This document shows positions 50,901 to 54,215 of a stretch of DNA of 54,215 nt, piece by piece; within the stretch, counting starts at the first letter, position 1, and every line of letters starts with the position of its first letter. The DNA comes from an uncultured Bacteroidia bacterium (GTDB lineage Bacteria; Bacteroidota; Bacteroidia; Bacteroidales; F082): contig CACYHX010000025.1 in the NCBI GenBank assembly GCA_902774365.1, positions 1-54,215 of the forward strand. Reading direction: 5' to 3'. The notes beneath the pieces were generated by a model. The model searched no databases. It worked only from the letters and a program-made list of their open reading frames with translations, and was not told the origin of the DNA. Position numbers and translations under genes: made by a program.

Positions 50901-53900
50901 GATGGAGGGACACAGTTGCCACAATACGAAAGTACGGCAACTTGGTCCACAAAGACAGAGCAATATACTGTATTAGCCCCTGGCAATTATATGATGGTCT
51001 TTATTTGGCATCAAGATGCTGGAAGTAGAACACATTCAGCTGTGCAAAGGCCTATTGCCATCGACAACGTGAGCGTCACATGGTCTTCTCTCGTCTACCC
51101 GCCTGCGGTTAGTTTTGAGGCATCCCAAGCCACCGACACCGAAGCCCCCCCTATGTATTTGTATGCACCTGAATCGGGCATTGCTCCCACGAGTTACGAA
51201 GTGCAGTACGAGCCTGCTCTTGCCTACAACAACTACGTTGGTGCCCCGATTGCCTCTTTTGCAGCGACTTCAAATCCTGTCTCGGCCACACTTACGGGCC
51301 TGACACCTCATACAATCTACAATGTGCGCATACGCTCCGTCTATACCGCCAATGGCCATTCCGTCTATTCCGATTGGGCGGATTACACTAGTATGTTTAC
51401 GACGAAATATCCGCGTCCCACCCATTTGGTCGTCGTCGGCCAAACCTCCTCATGGGCCAATGTGAGATGGAATCCCGTGGACGTGGAGATGACACTGCCC
51501 GAGGGACAATATATCAATTACTGGGTGCAACTGACCACCGACCTCAACGATTGGGGAGAGGAAGATCGTGGTTGGGCCAGCGACAGCTGGGAGAAGAACT
51601 TGGCTCCCGGCACCTATCATTTCCGCGTGCAGACTGCCGTTTATCAAGAGGAAGGAAATTTGTATATGGGCGGTAGCGACTGGTCGGATCCGATTACGTT
51701 CACCATCGCGCCTTGGACCGATCCCGTGACCATCTTCCCGCTGACCTACGACTTCGAGGAGTGGTCGAACCACTTCGCCGACGGCCTCACCCTCGACGGT
51801 GACTATGAGAATCTCGACATTTTGACTTACGGTGTTTCAGGCGTGCCCACCCCCGAAGAGGGTGATAACGAATACGCATTGCAGTTCCGCTCAACCGCTA
51901 ACAAAACGGCTTGCCTCGTGTTGCCTCCCTTGCGCCCAAGCACTAGCTCTGCCTTGGTGAGCTTCTGGTGGTACCACAACAACTCGGACAACTATGCCGG
52001 CGAAGGCGTCGTCGTTGAGCATTCCAGCGACGGTAGCTCATGGACATCATTTGGCGATGTGATACCCCGTTATGCCGCTCAAACGGGCTGGGTGAAGTAT
52101 CAGAAGGTGGTCCCCACTTTGGGCACAAACGCGTCCTACATCCGTCTGCGCTTCATTGGCTCCAGCTCCAACCAATGGCCGAGATACTGCTATCTCGACG
52201 ACCTGAAGGTGTATGCCTTCAAGAGCGAGCAGCCTTACATCTCGTATGTGGGTTGCGATAGCAACAGTGCCACCATCACGCTGTACGACTATGCTGTTGA
52301 AAACGGCTATCATTCCTCTCAATTCGAGGTGCAGTACCGCGAGTGGCGCGACCCGAGTGAGACACCGGAAGAATGGGTAGACTATGATGTTTTTGTAAAC
52401 CAAGAACCTTACACCTTTGAAAAAACGCTGACGGTGAACGGCCTCCAGCCCGCCACTTGTTATGAATTCAGCGCCCGCGCCCGCGTGAGCTACGGCGGCT
52501 ACAACTTCGATTGGTCAGGCTATTGCGAGCCTGTCCGCCAGTGGACGGATTGCGGCACCTACACCATCACGCCGAGCTACAGCTATACCGAGGACTTCGA
52601 GGATGAGTTCTATCTGAGCTGCTGGGAGACAGAAGGAAACTGGACAATGCAACAAAGTGGTGGACATAGTGGAGATTATTGCGCTTATTGCCCAGGCAGA
52701 GTTAATCTACAGGATAATGCATTCATGACATCTCCAGCAATTAGTTTTTCGGGTTGCAATAATGCCATCCTGCGTTTTTGGTCAAAAGGAAAGGGAATCG
52801 TTAGGGTTTATTACGGAGAAAACTATGAACAATATGGAGATATTTTCACATTGTCTGCCACTGAAGATTGGGAAAAGATAGAATTGTCATTGAGCTATTT
52901 CATGAATAAAGGTCCTATCAAAGTTTGTTTCTACCGTAAATACAACAATACTTCAGCTTGGTACGTTGACGATGTCAGCATAATTGCTAATGTTTATGAA
53001 AAGGTGTTTGATTGCAAATGGAATGAAGTAGGATTGCTGACAAGTGCAGGTAATTGGTATCCTAATGGTGTTCCTTCGGCAAGTGATGAAGTAATGATAA
53101 TGAGAGGCTCTCAAGTCTATTATAGCAATAGTCCGTTTAGCTGCGGTACTATTAATTTCGGAACAAGTGGCTCGGTTTGGGTTAGAGAGAACTGCATGTT
53201 AACTGTTACAACCTTTAATGCAACAAAAAAACTCACTGTAGATGGTACCGCCAACATCACTACCCTTAATGCCGCTAAGGCCAACTCCGTCGTGGTGAAA
53301 GACGGTGGCGTGCTGAATGCCACTACCATCAATGGCACTACTATGGGTTGCAATGACAAGATACTCATCGAAAGCGGTGGTCAGGTGAAGTCGGGCAACG
53401 ACTTCTATGGTATCATCGAGAAAAACATCACGGGCTATGGCGCGGAGAACACGGATAATCCAACGGGCTGGAATCTCATCGCCACACCTACTAAAGTGAC
53501 GGCCGTTCAGACACTCGTGCCCCAAAGCGGTTCGGAATATCTGTTCGACCAGATGGATATTTACCGGTTCTCAGGAGGTAATACGTTGGAATGGGATAAT
53601 TTCAAGTGCCCGTTTGAGGACGGATGCGACAGTCCTTGGGGAACGATACCGCAGGGCCATTTTTCCGCTGAAATAGGTCTGCCTTTAAAGGGTTATCTAT
53701 ACGCCCTCCAGGAGGATGCTACAATCCAGTTTGTCGCTGGTCCTGTGGGCGACATGCCTTTCCTGGCAACCAATGTGGATACAGATGTCAATTTGACATG
53801 CTACAACACTCCCGACGACGCTTCCCTTAACGGATGGAACCTCATAGGCAATCCCTATACCTGCAATGCCTACCTGAAGCAGGACGGCAACTACATCCCG

Positions 53901-54215
53901 TTCTACAAGATGAACGACACGGGCGATGCCATCGTGGGTGTTGCTGCAGGCACGCCCATCAAGCCATGCGAGGCTGTGTTTGTGTGCTGCACTGTGCCAA
54001 GCAGCACGGTCACCTTCACGACGACCGAGCCTGCCGGCCTTGGCAACGCTCCCGAAGACCCCATGATTCAACTGCCCACACATGTCCTCTATGAAGACCA
54101 GGATGCTACGATGACTACCACTGTTACGCAGACGATAGAGTTGGCTGCTGGTTCGAACTGGGTGTCGTTCAATGTTGACATCACCTTGGACGATTTGAAG
54201 GCGGCCCTTGTGGCG
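47946..54215 (+). CDS. Giant secreted FN3/jelly-roll protein (3' end outside the window)
   Basis: The frame is open without a stop from ATG 47946 to the window end, 2090 codons, read through by hand. Signal peptide 1-22 (PLAAFA|Q). After a unique N-terminal region, FN3-like domains (about 218-328, 487-579, 746-830, 1050-1154, 1157-1258, 1423-1537) alternate with MAM/cleaved-adhesin-like jelly rolls, each ending in a D(N/D)(I/F/L/V)(V/S/K)V motif (about 329-485, 580-745, 832-1047, 1258-1423, 1537-1682). A beta-solenoid-like part with GNWYPNGVPSASDEVMI and two GWNLI(A/G) motifs follows (1688-2090), typical of proteins that end in a T9SS sorting domain, which would lie beyond the window. An adhesin or glycan-binding role is inferred. 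Two jelly rolls are much more AT-rich than the rest. Confidence 0.85.
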   Translation, partial: MKRKQLLMTLLLALVVPLAAFAQVERTVTVYNGKDTECHVPLYGNVTRMDDLSISQFIMDKSVLQAAGLAGKEITKMTLHLANSVPADYEWTTKRRTIVMLAEVDASELSNDNFIPTSDMTNSTVVFADYLDAHGETMEISFGTPFTYSGEKNLLAQFREEYMYYFNYHPFASYRLPMYYGVYKTGASYWRQLRASNNYSTVSSLNCHFVPKTTFTYLTEANWANTNAPKNASTQPGYSTGNNNSISYYIRMDWDAADNYTGNYQVLCVPRGTTSLDWSTAATTNETFYSFGGLEKNTAYDLYVRAKSGLFFTSNAATASATTPFYPANLDEGPLAFDFNSMTMPNGLDIDCNIPRYLSAYGKLSYCNLGTNYVGATVYNDTPAITITLPELKFTNANNGLMLDFDLNGGGQSYYDQVTGELQVKIYDYGYNEQVLLETVPVSIQSHHFTFRLPNLTTSTSHNIYKLSFIYAGGPGFNLDNIVVRKAPNIMPPYNLAASEITPTSATISWLDENTGTHSLELYYRLAGHSGWVSQCPISVTGTSHTLTGLTPYSDYEVMVKTIVGSDYSNSEIYSFSTLCTPAGVPYNEPFTGLTTLPTDWRVNVPEYAEVVREVDNSRLTMHNTVTEVTEYYYDYPFTYTHYSDFSAYIILPYFNNLGSLQLSFKAGRTQGALESLQVGVVADPKNYVSFTQIGTATLTDNANGEVYSFNLVNNDVQNGHIVIRLYNSDDVVQSIWLDDFSVQQYAAPTDLEVSNVTNTSATLVWNAGAATEWEVKLGENGAWVSVTDNPTYTFSGLTTDTEYVAYVRAKYGEGLYSTEVISPSFKTLMQAPVAMNENNPTYSQDFNFINIGHGWMFLNVPRDDSDDYGWYWGNIGTSYSSKYCIYISDDGGISNNYFVGNSYELPSGNHGYLAFNETTVYAVKTFDLASGQYTFQYDYRVKGVANKDYARVALVPANIALQGIYAGCPSGLSSTTLPEGWIALDGGTQLPQYESTATWSTKTEQYTVLAPGNYMMVFIWHQDAGSRTHSAVQRPIAIDNVSVTWSSLVYPPAVSFEASQATDTEAPPMYLYAPESGIAPTSYEVQYEPALAYNNYVGAPIASFAATSNPVSATLTGLTPHTIYNVRIRSVYTANGHSVYSDWADYTSMFTTKYPRPTHLVVVGQTSSWANVRWNPVDVEMTLPEGQYINYWVQLTTDLNDWGEEDRGWASDSWEKNLAPGTYHFRVQTAVYQEEGNLYMGGSDWSDPITFTIAPWTDPVTIFPLTYDFEEWSNHFADGLTLDGDYENLDILTYGVSGVPTPEEGDNEYALQFRSTANKTACLVLPPLRPSTSSALVSFWWYHNNSDNYAGEGVVVEHSSDGSSWTSFGDVIPRYAAQTGWVKYQKVVPTLGTNASYIRLRFIGSSSNQWPRYCYLDDLKVYAFKSEQPYISYVGCDSNSATITLYDYAVENGYHSSQFEVQYREWRDPSETPEEWVDYDVFVNQEPYTFEKTLTVNGLQPATCYEFSARARVSYGGYNFDWSGYCEPVRQWTDCGTYTITPSYSYTEDFEDEFYLSCWETEGNWTMQQSGGHSGDYCAYCPGRVNLQDNAFMTSPAISFSGCNNAILRFWSKGKGIVRVYYGENYEQYGDIFTLSATEDWEKIELSLSYFMNKGPIKVCFYRKYNNTSAWYVDDVSIIANVYEKVFDCKWNEVGLLTSAGNWYPNGVPSASDEVMIMRGSQVYYSNSPFSCGTINFGTSGSVWVRENCMLTVTTFNATKKLTVDGTANITTLNAAKANSVVVKDGGVLNATTINGTTMGCNDKILIESGGQVKSGNDFYGIIEKNITGYGAENTDNPTGWNLIATPTKVTAVQTLVPQSGSEYLFDQMDIYRFSGGNTLEWDNFKCPFEDGCDSPWGTIPQGHFSAEIGLPLKGYLYALQEDATIQFVAGPVGDMPFLATNVDTDVNLTCYNTPDDASLNGWNLIGNPYTCNAYLKQDGNYIPFYKMNDTGDAIVGVAAGTPIKPCEAVFVCCTVPSSTVTFTTTEPAGLGNAPEDPMIQLPTHVLYEDQDATMTTTVTQTIELAAGSNWVSFNVDITLDDLKAALVA

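Overview
The window looks like a chromosomal piece of an uncultured member of the Bacteroidales (phylum Bacteroidota). The evidence is the perfect or near-perfect TAnnTTTG -7 promoter motif in front of most transcription units, the lack of Shine-Dalgarno sequences, many short lipoprotein signal peptides, two proteins with type IX secretion (T9SS) C-terminal sorting domains, and Bacteroidota-type gene neighbourhoods. No phage, transposase, integrase or CRISPR array is visible.

Layout: 1-4597 (+) holds the 3' part of CTP synthase, a large MscS-type channel and an M28/glutaminyl-cyclase-like lipoprotein. 4627-9824 (-) is a tandem pair of T9SS-exported PNGase F-like proteins, and 9932-12102 (+) is a tandem pair of unrecognised lipoproteins. 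12127-14228 (+) is housekeeping (yicC, gmk, nadD). 14288-17491 (-) is a large peptidase-MA-like/TolB-propeller/outer-membrane-barrel protein. 17576-21688 (+) carries an MBL hydrolase, a TPR membrane protein, ornithine aminotransferase and a lipoprotein nitroreductase. 21681-24346 (-) is lnt-dus.

24471-28582 (+) is the most unusual block: an HPr-kinase-like ATPase, a soluble SEC11-like S24/S26 peptidase, a PqqD-like protein, an NTP_transf_5-type nucleotidyltransferase, then a separately promoted 46-codon peptide gene and a fimbrillin-like lipoprotein. It resembles a peptide-modification (RiPP-like) cassette without a recognisable cyclase or radical SAM enzyme. 28699-28771 (-) is tRNA-Phe. 28987-36055 (+) is an outer-membrane biogenesis cluster (barrel protein, TPR protein, LptC, CorC/HlyC-type protein, PpiD/SurA-type foldase). 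36181-37593 is a five-BACON-repeat lipoprotein, and 37662-39263 (-) a C69 dipeptidase. The rest is a small barrel protein, hemW, aqpZ, cdd, gtrA, queA, a CC-repeat secreted protein, a prenyl synthase, a lipoprotein, and the first 2090 codons of a giant FN3/jelly-roll surface protein that runs off the window.

A second theme is a rich set of small palindromic and tandem-word repeats. Besides the intergenic ones, three palindromic elements lie in frame inside coding genes: two in dus and one in hemW. They add about 15, 15 and 36 residues without breaking the reading frame, as Rickettsia palindromic elements do. One of the dus copies has the same 8-bp arms as a hairpin in a composite intergenic repeat at 46460-46606, so they belong to one family.

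All calls are by eye from sequence and family knowledge; no database search was run.
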